In this document: positions 25,719-37,304 of the stretch, in pieces | Layout of the letters: each line of letters opens with the position of its first letter | How positions within the stretch are numbered: position 1 is the stretch's first letter | Origin: Nocardioides immobilis | GTDB lineage: Bacteria; Actinomycetota; Actinomycetes; Propionibacteriales; Nocardioidaceae | Reading direction: 5' to 3' | DNA length: 64,000 nt | NCBI RefSeq assembly: GCF_003515065.1 | Contig: NZ_QXGH01000011.1 | Location: 186,001 to 250,000, forward strand | Made by a program: the position numbers and the translations under genes | Notes under the pieces: generated by a model | Told to the model about the DNA's origin: nothing | Databases searched by the model: none | Seen by the model: the letters and a program-made list of their open reading frames with translations, nothing else

Positions 25719-25732
25719 TAGAACACGTTCTC
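25719..25732. promoter_or_regulatory. TetR/KstR-like operator upstream of the SnoaL-like gene
   Basis: TAGAACACGTTCTC contains the inverted repeat AGAAC-AC-GTTCT. It matches the TNNAACNNGTTNNA pattern known for KstR, the TetR-family regulator of sterol catabolism, in all but the last base. It lies just upstream of a possible steroid-isomerase-fold gene. No sterol gene is otherwise in view, so the link is tentative. Confidence 0.4.
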
Positions 25733-25756
25733 ATAGGAGCCGGGATCGACCCCGGA

Positions 25757-25800
25757 ACGTCGTACGGCCCGCACCCCGGAGGGTGCGAGCCGTATGACGT
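25757..25800 (-). terminator. Terminator-like hairpin after ilvC
   Basis: A 19-bp stem with two mismatches (ACGTCGTACGGCCCGCACC against its near complement) and a small loop sits 17 bases past the ilvC stop on the minus strand. It probably ends the ilvBNC transcript before the SnoaL-like gene. There is no T-run. Confidence 0.65.
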
Positions 25801-25816
25801 GAGCCGGTGCCGAGGG

Positions 25817-29181
<3,365 letters not shown>

Positions 29182-29260
29182 CCGACTTCTTGTCCTTCAC
29201 ATCTCGTGGTGCTCGCGCACCCGGCACCCGCTACAGCCACCATTGGTCGTCGTACTCAAC

Positions 29261-29292
29261 AAAAAACCCCTCGGTTGCGAGGCAACGAGGGG
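29261..29292 (-). terminator. ilvB attenuator: intrinsic terminator with T-run
   Basis: On the minus strand CCCCTCGTTGC pairs with GCAACCGAGGGG (11 pairs, one bulged base, 3-nt loop) and is followed directly by six Ts. It lies after the leader peptide and ~80 nt before ilvB. Almost no other hairpin in the window has a T-run. Position and shape are those of a transcription attenuator. Confidence 0.85.
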
Positions 29293-29310
29293 CGGACGCG
29301 CAGCGCTGAG

Positions 29311-29355
29311 TCAGCCGGCGCGTCCGGTGCGTACGAGGAGGAGGTCCTGGCGCAT
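29311..29355 (-). CDS. ilvB leader peptide
   Basis: A 14-codon ORF starting ATG at 29355 and stopping at TGA 29313-29311, encoding MRQDLLLVRTGRAG. Three consecutive CTC leucine codons and a GTA valine codon sit in the centre. Ribosome stalling here when charged Leu or Val tRNA is scarce would prevent the downstream terminator from forming. The peptide, the hairpin and the T-run together make the case; the ribosome-binding site is weak. Confidence 0.85.
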   Translation of the reverse strand: MRQDLLLVRTGRAG

Positions 29356-29419
29356 GCGCTCAGCGTACGCCGTCGCACCCGGTGCCGTGCGCCCACCCTC
29401 CCACGCGTCCCACATGCCA

Positions 29420-29440
29420 AGACGCGCGTCTCAGATCTGA
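29420..29440. promoter_or_regulatory. Two abutting palindromes upstream of the ilv leader
   Basis: AGACGCGCGTCT (29420-29431) and TCAGATCTGA (29431-29440) are perfect palindromes sharing one base, between the VOC gene stop and the ilv leader. They may form the end of the VOC transcript or an operator for the ilv promoter; sequence alone does not decide. Confidence 0.35.
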
Positions 29441-29446
29441 CGGTTC

Positions 29447-29869
29447 TCACGGGAGCACCAGGTCGCCGATCGGGCTCGGGTTGTACGCGATCTCCCAGCG
29501 GTAGCCGTCAGGGTCGGCGAAGTAGCCGGTGTAGCCGCCCCAGTCGCGCTCGACCGCGTCGACCACCGGGTCCGCGCCGGCCCGGCGCGCGATCGACAGC
29601 ACGATGTCGACCGCCTCCTTGGTCGCCAGGTTGTGGGCGATCGTGATCGGCGCCAGGCCACCCCCGGTCGGCATCGTCGGCTCACCCACCTCCGCGGCGA
29701 AGTGCGCGCGGTCCCACAACGAGAGGACGAGGTGCTCGCCCGTGCGGAACATCAGCACCTCCCCCGGCACGTCGAGCTCGGGACGCCACCCGAGCCCGGC
29801 GACGTAGAACCGCCGGGTCGCGTCGAGGTCGGACACGGCCAAGGTCACGAAGCTGATGCGCTGCTCCAT
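29447..29869 (-). CDS. VOC/glyoxalase-fold protein
   Basis: A 140-residue protein with the paired beta-alpha-beta-beta-beta modules of the vicinal oxygen chelate superfamily: V-T-L-A-V-S-D-L-D-A-T-R-R-F-Y near the start and F-A-D-P-D-G-Y-R-W-E-I near the end (glutamate metal ligand). The first metal ligand position is not His, so it may be a binding rather than a catalytic protein. ATG 29869 is preferred because GGAGGG lies ahead; an ATG four codons upstream is possible. It starts 13 nt after the CHAD gene stop, so the two may be cotranscribed. Confidence 0.82.
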   Translation of the reverse strand: MEQRISFVTLAVSDLDATRRFYVAGLGWRPELDVPGEVLMFRTGEHLVLSLWDRAHFAAEVGEPTMPTGGGLAPITIAHNLATKEAVDIVLSIARRAGADPVVDAVERDWGGYTGYFADPDGYRWEIAYNPSPIGDLVLP

Positions 29870-29882
29870 GCCCTCCACCATG

Positions 29883-30743
29883 TCACGCCTTGCCGACACG
29901 CGCCTCCAGCTCCTCGAGCACCTCCGGCACCGCCGCGAGCGCCTCGGCCGCGGTTCGCTCGGCGGCGTCGACGGCGGTGAGGTACGACGCCCGCGGGGCC
30001 GGTTCGTCGGGCAGCGACTCCCGGACGTGGTCGGCCAGGAGCAGCGCGTCGCGGTGGTCGCCGAGGAGCGACTGGATCCGGGAGCCGAGGCTGCCGAGCG
30101 CGGCCTCGTCCTTCCCGAGCACCTCGGCCGGCGGCCGGGTGACGGCGTCGGCGGTGTGGCGGAGCCGGCGCGCGGCCTTCCGCAGTGCATGGGCGGCCTC
30201 GGGGTCGCTGGCGTGGTCGTCGGCCCGCTTGAGGACCCGGTCGATCTGCGCCGTCAGCACCTCGCGCGCGACCACGTGCGCCGGCCGGGCACTGCCGATC
30301 GCCAGCGCGGGCCGCGTCGCCCAGGCACCGAGGGCCGCCGTCATCTCCTGCGCCTCGGGGGACGCCGCCCACGCCACGAACGCGCTGTGCGCGTCCGCGT
30401 GGGCGGCCACCACAGGTGCGACCAACCGACCGCGCAGCACGCTGTCGAGGCCGACCTCGGCCGCCATCCGCTCGCACCACTCCACCCGGACCTCGAGGTC
30501 CCGCGCCTCGCCGAGCCGGTCGCCGTACTCAGCGAGCTGCGCGCGGAGGCCGCCCACCGCGGACGGCTCGGCGTACTGCGAGAACGCGGCCAGCACGTTG
30601 CGGAGGCGGCGGACGGACGTCCGCAGCTGATGGACGGCGTCGGGCTCGTCCGCGAGCGCGGCCGCCTGCCGTTCGCCGATGGTCGAGGCCAGGGCGCCGA
30701 CGATGTCCGTCAGCATCTCCCCTGCGGTCGCGTCCCGCCCCAT
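29883..30743 (-). CDS. CHAD domain protein
   Basis: A 286-residue all-helical protein. Two repeats carry the conserved histidines and basic residues of the CHAD fold: D-A-V-H-Q-L-R-T-S-V-R-R-L-R near 36-49 and A-A-H-A-L-R-K-A-A-R-R-L-R in the second half. CHAD domains bind polyphosphate through this basic surface. No CYTH phosphatase domain is fused here, unlike many homologues. Start ATG 30743 with GGAAGG ahead. Confidence 0.88.
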   Translation of the reverse strand: MGRDATAGEMLTDIVGALASTIGERQAAALADEPDAVHQLRTSVRRLRNVLAAFSQYAEPSAVGGLRAQLAEYGDRLGEARDLEVRVEWCERMAAEVGLDSVLRGRLVAPVVAAHADAHSAFVAWAASPEAQEMTAALGAWATRPALAIGSARPAHVVAREVLTAQIDRVLKRADDHASDPEAAHALRKAARRLRHTADAVTRPPAEVLGKDEAALGSLGSRIQSLLGDHRDALLLADHVRESLPDEPAPRASYLTAVDAAERTAAEALAAVPEVLEELEARVGKA

Positions 30744-30839
30744 GCGGCCCACCCTTCCACGCTCCGGTGTCGGACAGGCCGACGGCAAGGAAACTCCGAC
30801 TCGAAGAAAACTCGAAGCCGTGTCCCCCACTCTCCCCCT

Positions 30840-32831
30840 GTGGGTTCTCTCCAGCACCTTGCCTCCCGCCGGCCGGCGGCGCGGGCCAGCCTCGCCACTC
30901 TCGGCGGCGCCGTCGACGAGCGCCGCTACGTCTGCCCGGAGCAGCTCAGCCGGCGGCTCGACCAGCTCCTCGAAGGCGATGCCGACGCGCGGCTGCTGCT
31001 GCTGAGCGGCACCGGCGGCTCCGGCAAGAGTGCCGCGCTGCGCGAGGCGGCGCGGCGCGGCGAGCGCTCGGGCTACCACGTGATCGCCCTCGACGGCCGG
31101 CAGCTGGTGGCGGCCGGCCCGCGTCTCGCCGACGTCTTCGCCGACCTGCCGGAGGGCGACCTGCTGGTCCTGGTGGACGAGCTCGGCCACCTCGGCGCCC
31201 GTGCGCACGCGCTGGGGCGCACGCTGGCCACCCTGCCCGACTCCACCCGCGTGGTGACCGCTGCCGCGGAGCAGCCGCTCGGCTGGCTCCCCCCGGAGCT
31301 GGAGCCGCTGGTGGCCACGCTGCGGATGCCCGCGCTCGACCAGCACACCTCCGACCAGGTGCTGCGCAACCACGGCGTCGACGACGGGAGCGCCCGGACG
31401 GCGATCAGCACCTGGGCGTGCGGGTTGCCGCTCGCGCTGGTGCTCGGGGCCGCGGCCTGGATGGAGCATGGCTCGACGTCGATCGAGCCAGGGGGCGCGG
31501 TGCTGACGGCGACCGCCGACGACCTGGTCGGTCACCTCTCCGGGCTCGCCCTCGACCAGCTCGACACGGAGCTGCTCGAGGTCGCGGCCGTCGCCGGCTG
31601 GGTGGACCACCGGCTGCTGGCCGACGTCCTCCCCGACCGCGACTCCCACGACGCACTGGCCACGCTGACGTCGTATTCGTTCGTCGAGCGCAGCGGCGCC
31701 GGCGTCACCCTGCACCCGCTGGTGGCGCACGCGGTCGCCGATCGGGTCCGGCACGACGGCACCCGGATCTCGGCCCTGGTGCTCCGGATCGCGTCGCACC
31801 TGCGGGAGCGGGCGACGGCCGGGGACGCCCGCGCGCTGCACCAGCTCGCCTGCCTCTCCGAGGACCCGAGCCTCCGTGCCGGGATGGCGCCGACCCACAG
31901 CGCGACGCTGTACGGCGACGACGTGCGGGCCACCGAGGCCGACGAGATCGTGGGCTGGGCGCCCGAGGCGCTGGCGGACGCCGTACGACCCTGGCTGCAG
32001 GCGCAGCCGGCCGTGTCGTGGCGGACGCCGCCGCAGGTCGTGCGGCACACCGACGGGCGCGTGGTCGCGGCCGCGATCGCGCTGCCGCTCGGTGAGGCGG
32101 CGGCCATCGTGCGGTCCGGCGACCCCCGGGCCGAGCTGGTCGCCCCGCTGATCGAGTACGCCGACCGCCATGGGATCACCGAGCGGGTCGTGATCAGCCC
32201 CTTCCAGCTGATGGCGCCCGGCGCTGCCGACGAGGACCCCAACCTGATGGCCCTCCGCAACGGCCACACCCTGCAGCGCTGCCGGGTGCCGAACCCGCGC
32301 TTCGACCTGGTCAACGAGTTCGGCTGGAACGACTTCGAGCGGATGGTCGTCGCCGACTGCGGCTACGAGGAGGTGCCCGAGCTGCGTCGCGACGTCCGCG
32401 GCCAGGAGGTGCGGACCTGGGTCGCCGACGTCGGCCCGGCCGGCCTGGTCGGCCTGCTCTTCCGCGGCGTCGCGGCCGAGCACGGCATCACCCTCCCCGA
32501 GCCGCGCACCCAGGGCGACCTGGTGCTCGCGGCGCTCGACGACTTCCACGACGACGGGGCGCTCGCCGCCCTGCCGTCCGCGCCGCTCGGCCACGACGTA
32601 CGGCACGCGGCGGACTGCGTCCGCACCTTCGTACGGCGCACCATGCTCACCGCGCTCCACGACCAGCCCCACCTGGCGGACCTGCTGGAGCAGCGCTACC
32701 TCGAGCCGGTCGCCACCCACGACCAAGTGATGCGGGCGACGTTCCTCAGTCGGGCGACGTACTTCCGCCGGCTCCGGACGGCCCGGGAGCTGGTGGCGGC
32801 TGCGGCGGACCGGGTGGGCGCGCCGCTCTGA
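30840..32831 (+). CDS. STAND-type ATPase with C-terminal HTH-like region
   Basis: About 663 residues. Walker A is G-T-G-G-S-G-K-S near residue 59, and D-L-L-V-L-V-D-E-L is the Walker B candidate ~45 residues later; L-A-L-V-L-G-A in the following helical domain resembles the GxP-type module of STAND NTPases. The C-terminal ~40 residues (H-D-Q-V-M-R-A-T-F-L-S-R-A-T-Y-F-R-R-L) look like a helix-turn-helix. It may be a signal-responsive regulator. The start is a problem: no ATG is in frame before 31463, so GTG 30840 is the best choice although no ribosome-binding site precedes it. Confidence 0.7.
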   Translation: MGSLQHLASRRPAARASLATLGGAVDERRYVCPEQLSRRLDQLLEGDADARLLLLSGTGGSGKSAALREAARRGERSGYHVIALDGRQLVAAGPRLADVFADLPEGDLLVLVDELGHLGARAHALGRTLATLPDSTRVVTAAAEQPLGWLPPELEPLVATLRMPALDQHTSDQVLRNHGVDDGSARTAISTWACGLPLALVLGAAAWMEHGSTSIEPGGAVLTATADDLVGHLSGLALDQLDTELLEVAAVAGWVDHRLLADVLPDRDSHDALATLTSYSFVERSGAGVTLHPLVAHAVADRVRHDGTRISALVLRIASHLRERATAGDARALHQLACLSEDPSLRAGMAPTHSATLYGDDVRATEADEIVGWAPEALADAVRPWLQAQPAVSWRTPPQVVRHTDGRVVAAAIALPLGEAAAIVRSGDPRAELVAPLIEYADRHGITERVVISPFQLMAPGAADEDPNLMALRNGHTLQRCRVPNPRFDLVNEFGWNDFERMVVADCGYEEVPELRRDVRGQEVRTWVADVGPAGLVGLLFRGVAAEHGITLPEPRTQGDLVLAALDDFHDDGALAALPSAPLGHDVRHAADCVRTFVRRTMLTALHDQPHLADLLEQRYLEPVATHDQVMRATFLSRATYFRRLRTARELVAAAADRVGAPL

Positions 32832-32837
32832 GGGCGT

Positions 32838-32871
32838 TGCAGGAATCACCGGTCCGCCGGTGATTCCTGCA
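32838..32871. terminator. Bidirectional terminator hairpin
   Basis: TGCAGGAATCACCGG and its exact complement CCGGTGATTCCTGCA are separated by TCCG, giving a perfect 15-bp stem with a 4-nt loop, 6 bases after the ATPase stop and between convergent genes. Confidence 0.8.
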
Positions 32872-32901
32872 CTTGTCGGCCGTTGCAACCCCCGATAAGT
32901 G
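32870..32901. terminator. Second hairpin at the same convergent gene end
   Basis: CACTTGTCGG pairs with CCGATAAGTG (one G-T pair), directly abutting the first hairpin. It may serve the opposite strand, whose acetyltransferase gene stops at 32957. Confidence 0.55.
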
Positions 32902-32956
32902 CCAGTTTTGGCCGGGTGATGTGACGGACGGGGCCGGAGTGGCGGGTGAGCCCGAA

Positions 32957-33667
32957 CTACTTGATCAGTGACGACAGCGAGATCAGCTGCTGCCCGTCGT
33001 CGTCGAAGTTCCCCGGGTCCAGCCACGCCTGGTGCGCCGCGGAGACCTCCGGCCACTCCCCGTCGGTGACCGAGAACCAGTCGGTGTCGCGGTTGCGGCC
33101 CTGGGTGACCATGTGGTTGCGGAAGCGGCCCTCGTAGACGAAGCCGAGCCGCCGCGCCGCCCGCCGCGACGGCTCGTTGAGGCTGTCGCACTTCCACTCG
33201 AAGCGTCGGTAGCCCAGGTCCTCGAACGCGTGGCGCATCAGCAGGTGGATCGCCTCGGTCCCGGCGCGGGTCCGCTGCAGGGTCCGGGCGAGCAGCACGC
33301 CCGCGACCTCGACCTGCCCGGTCCGCGGCTCGACCCGCATGAACGACGCGATCCCGGCAGCGCGGCCGGCGCCCTCACCCTCGGTCGGGACCATCGCGAA
33401 GGTCAGGTCGTCCGGCGCGTCGACGACGGCGGCCAGGTGCATCCACAGGTTGGCGAGCGACGTCGGCTTGGCGATCGGCCGGTACGTCCACAGCGGGTCG
33501 TCGTCGGGCCCGCAGACGGCGGCGAAGAGGTCGGAGTAGTGCGCCGACGTCAGCGGTACGACGCGCAGGTAGCGGCCCTCGAGCATGACCGGCTCAGGCG
33601 CCAGCCGGGTCTCCCACCCGGGCACCACGTCGCCGACGTACTGGTCGTGGTCGTTCAGCTCCGGCAC
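32957..33667 (-). CDS. RimJ/RimL-type GNAT acetyltransferase
   Basis: A 236-residue protein of the Acetyltransf_3 type. R-Y-L-R-V-V-P-L begins the fold; the acetyl-CoA region is R-T-R-A-G-T-E-A-I-H-L-L, and the C-terminal W-K-C-D-S-L-N-E-P-S-R-R-A-A-R-R-L-G-F-V-Y-E-G signature is typical of the RimL group. Substrate unknown. GTG start at 33667. Confidence 0.9.
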   Translation of the reverse strand: MPELNDHDQYVGDVVPGWETRLAPEPVMLEGRYLRVVPLTSAHYSDLFAAVCGPDDDPLWTYRPIAKPTSLANLWMHLAAVVDAPDDLTFAMVPTEGEGAGRAAGIASFMRVEPRTGQVEVAGVLLARTLQRTRAGTEAIHLLMRHAFEDLGYRRFEWKCDSLNEPSRRAARRLGFVYEGRFRNHMVTQGRNRDTDWFSVTDGEWPEVSAAHQAWLDPGNFDDDGQQLISLSSLIK

Positions 33668-33722
33668 GGCGACGAGCGTACGGCGTGCCCCCGACCGGGC
33701 AGCCGCGGACTCAGCCGCGGAC

Positions 33723-34595
33723 TCAGCTGCCGACGACGAGCTCGGCGAACTGCCGGACCACGTCTAGCCGCGGGTCGGGCGGTCCGCTCTCGCCGCGATG
33801 GACCACCGAGAGCTCCTGCCACAGCGGCGGGTCCAGGCTGCGGACCCGGACCTCCCCCGGCGGCAGCCACCGGGAGTCGAGGCTGTGCCAGAGGCAGGAC
33901 GCCAGGCCGTGCAGGACCGCCTCCATCCACACGCTCCGCTCGTCGCTCTCGACCGACACGACGGGCTCGACCCCGATCGCGGCGAAGAACGCGTCGAGGG
34001 CGGCGCGGCGGTCCGAGCCCGACGTGGGCAGCACGAGCGGCACCCCGCCGAGATCCGCGAGCGGCAGCGGGTCCGGGAGCTCGAGCCCGGCCGGGGACAC
34101 GAAGCGGACCTCCACCCGGCCGACCGGGATCACCACGAGGTCGGTCTCGAGGACCTGGTCGCAGATGCCGAGGGCGGCCCGGCCGGAGCGCACCAGCTCG
34201 TGCACGTCGGCCGCGCCTCCCGCGCCGAGGAGGCGGCACGAGGTCGTCAGGCCGTGGTCGCCCAGCGCGCGCAGGATCGGGATCGCCAGCGCGGCCTGCA
34301 GCGTGGGCGACGCGGCGATGGAGAACGGCGGCCCCGCCCCACCGGCGTCGCGGGCCCGGCTCAGGGCGGCCAGGCTGCGCAGCACCCGCCGCGCCCGTGC
34401 CACGACCACCTCGCCGTCCGCCGTCACCTCGACGCCCTGCGCCGAGCGTGCGAAGACCGTCACTCCGAGCTCGCGCTCGAGGGCGCGCACCGCCCGGCTG
34501 AGAGCCGGTTGCGCGACGTACAGGCTGGCCGCGGCAGCGGTCATGCTGCCGTGGTCAGCGGTCTCGACCAGGTACCGCAGCTGCTGGATGTTCAT
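33723..34595 (-). CDS. LysR-family transcriptional regulator
   Basis: A 290-residue regulator. The N-terminal winged helix (L-R-Y-L-V-E-T-A-D-H-G-S-M-T-A-A-A, then Q-P-A-L-S-R-A-V-R) is complete and is followed by the two-lobed effector domain. It is divergent from the secreted SurE-like gene (92-nt gap), its likely target besides itself. The gap contains GGGAC-GT-GTCCC at 34659-34670, which could be a binding site. Confidence 0.92.
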   Translation of the reverse strand: MNIQQLRYLVETADHGSMTAAAASLYVAQPALSRAVRALERELGVTVFARSAQGVEVTADGEVVVARARRVLRSLAALSRARDAGGAGPPFSIAASPTLQAALAIPILRALGDHGLTTSCRLLGAGGAADVHELVRSGRAALGICDQVLETDLVVIPVGRVEVRFVSPAGLELPDPLPLADLGGVPLVLPTSGSDRRAALDAFFAAIGVEPVVSVESDERSVWMEAVLHGLASCLWHSLDSRWLPPGEVRVRSLDPPLWQELSVVHRGESGPPDPRLDVVRQFAELVVGS

Positions 34596-34687
34596 GGGCC
34601 TCGCCGTGGGTCATGCCGAACGGGTCTTGGCTCCGGGCCGCCTCCTCGCCCGAGCCTGGGGACGTGTCCCGACCACCGAGGAGAACC

Positions 34688-35778
34688 ATGACACCGATCC
34701 GATCCCGACGCCTTCCCCGAGGCGCAGCCGCCGCGCTGGCCGCCACGGCGAGCGTCCTCACCCTCACCACGCCCGTGCTCGTCGGCGGGCCGAGCGCTGC
34801 CCAACCCGCGCCCCCGTCGACGACCCAGTCGACGACCCGGCCCACGACCCAGTCCGCGCCACTCAGCGGCCTCCGGGTCCTGCTCACGAACGACGACAGC
34901 GCCCAGGGGCGCGACACCACCTTCGGCACCGACGGCAAGGGCCTCTACGAGCTCCGCCGGGCGCTCTGTGCGGCCGGCGCGGACGTGCTGACGGTGGCCC
35001 CGTGGCTGCAGCAGAGCGGCGCCGGCGCGCGGATGACCACCCCCGGGTTCAGCCCGGTGCCGCTCACGGTCCAGGCCGTGACGCCGCCATCGGCGTACGC
35101 CGGTGACTGCACCGCCGCGCCGGGCGGCGCCGCCGTGTTCGGCGTCTGCCAGAGCGCCGGGCCGTGCGCGTCGACCACGCCCTCGGCGCCGCCCGCCGAC
35201 GCCGTCAACGTCGCCCTGAGCAGGTTCGCGCAGACCTACTGGGGCGCCGCTCCCGACGTGGTGCTGTCCGGGGTGAACTTCGGCCAGAACGTCGGCGCGA
35301 CGATCAACCACTCCGGCACGGTCGGTGCGGCTGTCACCGCGCACGAGTACGGCGTACCGGCGGTCGCGCTCAGCGCGGAGGTCCCGCGCGAGCTCTCCCA
35401 GATCCCGCACGTGCCGTTCGCCGACACCGCAGCGTTCGCCGTCCGCCTGCTCGAGGAGCTGATCGACGCCGACGCGCTCGACGACGACCTGGTGCTCAAC
35501 GTCAACCACCCGTTCGTCGCTGCCGGGCAGACCGTCGGCGACCCGGTCGTGACGTGGCGGGGACCTCGAGCGACCCCGGCCTCAGGTTCACCGGCGACGT
35601 GCCGGCGACCGGAGGGACCTACCAGCTGGTGCCCGGTGCCCCTACGCCTGAGACGCGGAGGCGCGCCGACACCACGGCCCTGGCTGCCGACGACATCTCC
35701 GTGAGCGCGCTCGACGGCGACTGGAGCGTGGCCTACCCCGGGCTCACACTGTTCACGGTCGTGCGGCGGCTGTCCTGA
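34688..35778 (+). pseudogene. Secreted SurE-like 5'/3'-nucleotidase, frameshifted
   Basis: The gene starts ATG 34688 with an Arg-rich signal peptide (~1-38) and a Thr/Pro-rich spacer, then the SurE fold: V-L-L-T-N-D-D-S-A (metal-binding Asp pair), V-L-S-G-V-N-F-G-Q-N-V-G and N-H-S-G-T-V-G-A-A. After V-V-T-W-R-G (~35562) this frame continues as unlikely Pro/Arg-rich sequence to 35704, while the -1 frame continues T-S-S-D-P-G-L-R-F-T-G and ends in a sensible V-A-Y-P-G-L-T-L-F. One missing G in the GGGG at 35559-35562 explains it. With correction the product is ~363 residues. True mutation or assembly error cannot be told here. Confidence 0.75.
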
Positions 35779-35814
35779 CGGGGTGACCCCGGCTCGGCGC
35801 CGTCCTCTGCCCGA

Positions 35815-36783
35815 TCACCAGGCAGCGCGAAGGGCGGCGTCGAGCTCGGACCCGACCGGGTCGTCGACCGAGCGCACGAAGACCGCCGTGACGGTGCCGC
35901 CGCCGTGGGCGTCGAGCCGCTCGGCGATCGCGCGCCAGGCGGCGAGGTTGGGGTGGTCGATGTCGGTGCACGCCGCGGCCGGCGCGAGCGTCGTGATCGC
36001 CTCGTCGAGCTGCTGCCGGCTGACCTCGAGCGTGGCGGTGCTGCCGTCGTGCTTCAGGACGGTGCCGAGGACCGCGGCCGGCAGCTTGTGCACGCCGCCG
36101 GGCTGGTTGACGTGCGGGAAGTCGCCGTCGACGGCAACAGCGTACGACGCCGGGAACTCCCACCCGTCGATCTGCGCGCCCAGCCGCTCCCGGATGGCCG
36201 CGAGCCCCTCGAGCGTCGACCACTCGTCGAGCGGGTCGTCGTCGAACGCCCGCAGGCCGTCGAGGCTGGTGCGGTTCTTCCGGCGCCGGTAGTCGGCCGA
36301 GCCCTTCACGCCCTTGCGCTCGAAGTACGGCGGGAGCAGGTCGCGGTCCCCCACGAAGCTCATCAGCGGGACGCCGAAGCCGCACGAGTCCGAGACCCGC
36401 TCGACGTCCACGACCACGACCGCCCGCGCCCCGGGCAGCTCGGTGAAGTGAGCGGCCAGCGCGTCGTACTCCTCGTCGTAGACGCCGACCACGCGGCCGG
36501 TGCCGTGCAGCCGCACGATGTTGGGCGGGCCCTCGAACGCGCAGAACATGACGGTGATCCGGCCGTTCTCGCGCAGGTGCGCGATCGTCTCGCTGCCGCT
36601 GCCGGTGCCGTCGAGCCACGCGAACGTGCGCTCGTCGAGCACGGCGAACGTGCCGGGGATGCCGCGCGGGGACACGTTGAGGTGCCCGTCGGCCGCGAGC
36701 GGCGCGGTCGCGACGAAGAAGACGTGCTGCGCCTCGATGAAGTCCCGGAGCCGACCGGTGATGGCGGCGTGCACCTTGCCCAT
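35815..36783 (-). CDS. Pyridoxamine 5'-phosphate oxidase-fold protein
   Basis: A 322-residue protein. The N-terminal half is a split-barrel flavin-binding domain: F-F-V-A-T-A-P-L, N-V-S-P-R-G and the I-T-V-M-F-C-A-F-E-G-P-P strand. The second half is a separate alpha/beta region of unknown role. Homologues of this two-part type are annotated only as PNPOx-family proteins; F420 or flavin binding is possible. Start ATG 36783. Confidence 0.85.
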   Translation of the reverse strand: MGKVHAAITGRLRDFIEAQHVFFVATAPLAADGHLNVSPRGIPGTFAVLDERTFAWLDGTGSGSETIAHLRENGRITVMFCAFEGPPNIVRLHGTGRVVGVYDEEYDALAAHFTELPGARAVVVVDVERVSDSCGFGVPLMSFVGDRDLLPPYFERKGVKGSADYRRRKNRTSLDGLRAFDDDPLDEWSTLEGLAAIRERLGAQIDGWEFPASYAVAVDGDFPHVNQPGGVHKLPAAVLGTVLKHDGSTATLEVSRQQLDEAITTLAPAAACTDIDHPNLAAWRAIAERLDAHGGGTVTAVFVRSVDDPVGSELDAALRAAW

Positions 36784-36804
36784 GCGGTGAGCCTAGATCC
36801 GGAC

Positions 36805-37254
36805 CTACGGGAGCGGTGAGTCGGCGCTCCACACCTTGGGCTCCGCAGCAGACACGCTCATCTGCTTGAGCGCGACGGTCTTCTTGAAGATGGACCGCTT
36901 GTACGGCAGCAGGACCACCAGCGCTACGCCTTCCTGGTGCTCCAGCTCGACCCGGACCGCATAGGTCCCGCGAGCGAGCACGTCGGCGACGAACGCAACA
37001 GCCCGCTGGTCGTCAGCCCTGGCCCTCGCGACCTCGTAGAGGCCCGTCAGGATCGTCTCGGACTGCGGTGACTCGCCGAGGTCGTCGTCGACCGCGACCA
37101 GCAACGTCTCCCCGTCGGCGGACACGGCCGCTCCGAACGGCCAGAGCTCGCCGTGCGCCGTGAGCTGTTGCTCAGCGAACGGCAGCACCGCGCTCAGCAG
37201 GCCGTCGAGGTCTGCCTGCGCACGCTCGGAGGTCATGTCACGCCATGAGGCCAT
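36805..37254 (-). CDS. Conserved-looking 149-residue protein, unknown
   Basis: A soluble alpha/beta protein with no recognised motif. The region L-W-P-F-G-A-A-V-S-A-D-G-E resembles a small group of actinobacterial proteins without function. Two starts compete: ATG 37254 and ATG 37236, neither with a good ribosome-binding site. It stands alone, divergent from the sigma factor gene. Confidence 0.6.
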   Translation of the reverse strand: MASWRDMTSERAQADLDGLLSAVLPFAEQQLTAHGELWPFGAAVSADGETLLVAVDDDLGESPQSETILTGLYEVARARADDQRAVAFVADVLARGTYAVRVELEHQEGVALVVLLPYKRSIFKKTVALKQMSVSAAEPKVWSADSPLP

Positions 37255-37304
37255 GGCCGCGATGGTGGCACAGCGACGGGAACCGATCGGCGATCCGCGG
37301 TGTA

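Noticed and set aside
29883..33197. Very long open frame on the minus strand across the CHAD gene and antisense to the STAND ATPase gene
   Set aside because: It is a by-product of high GC; only the CHAD portion and the plus-strand ATPase have normal protein-like sequence. The rest is Arg/Gly/Pro-rich shadow.
35555..35570. Programmed -1 ribosomal frameshift in the SurE-like gene
   Set aside because: No slippery heptamer of the X-XXY-YYZ type and no obvious downstream stimulator; a one-base deletion explains it more simply.
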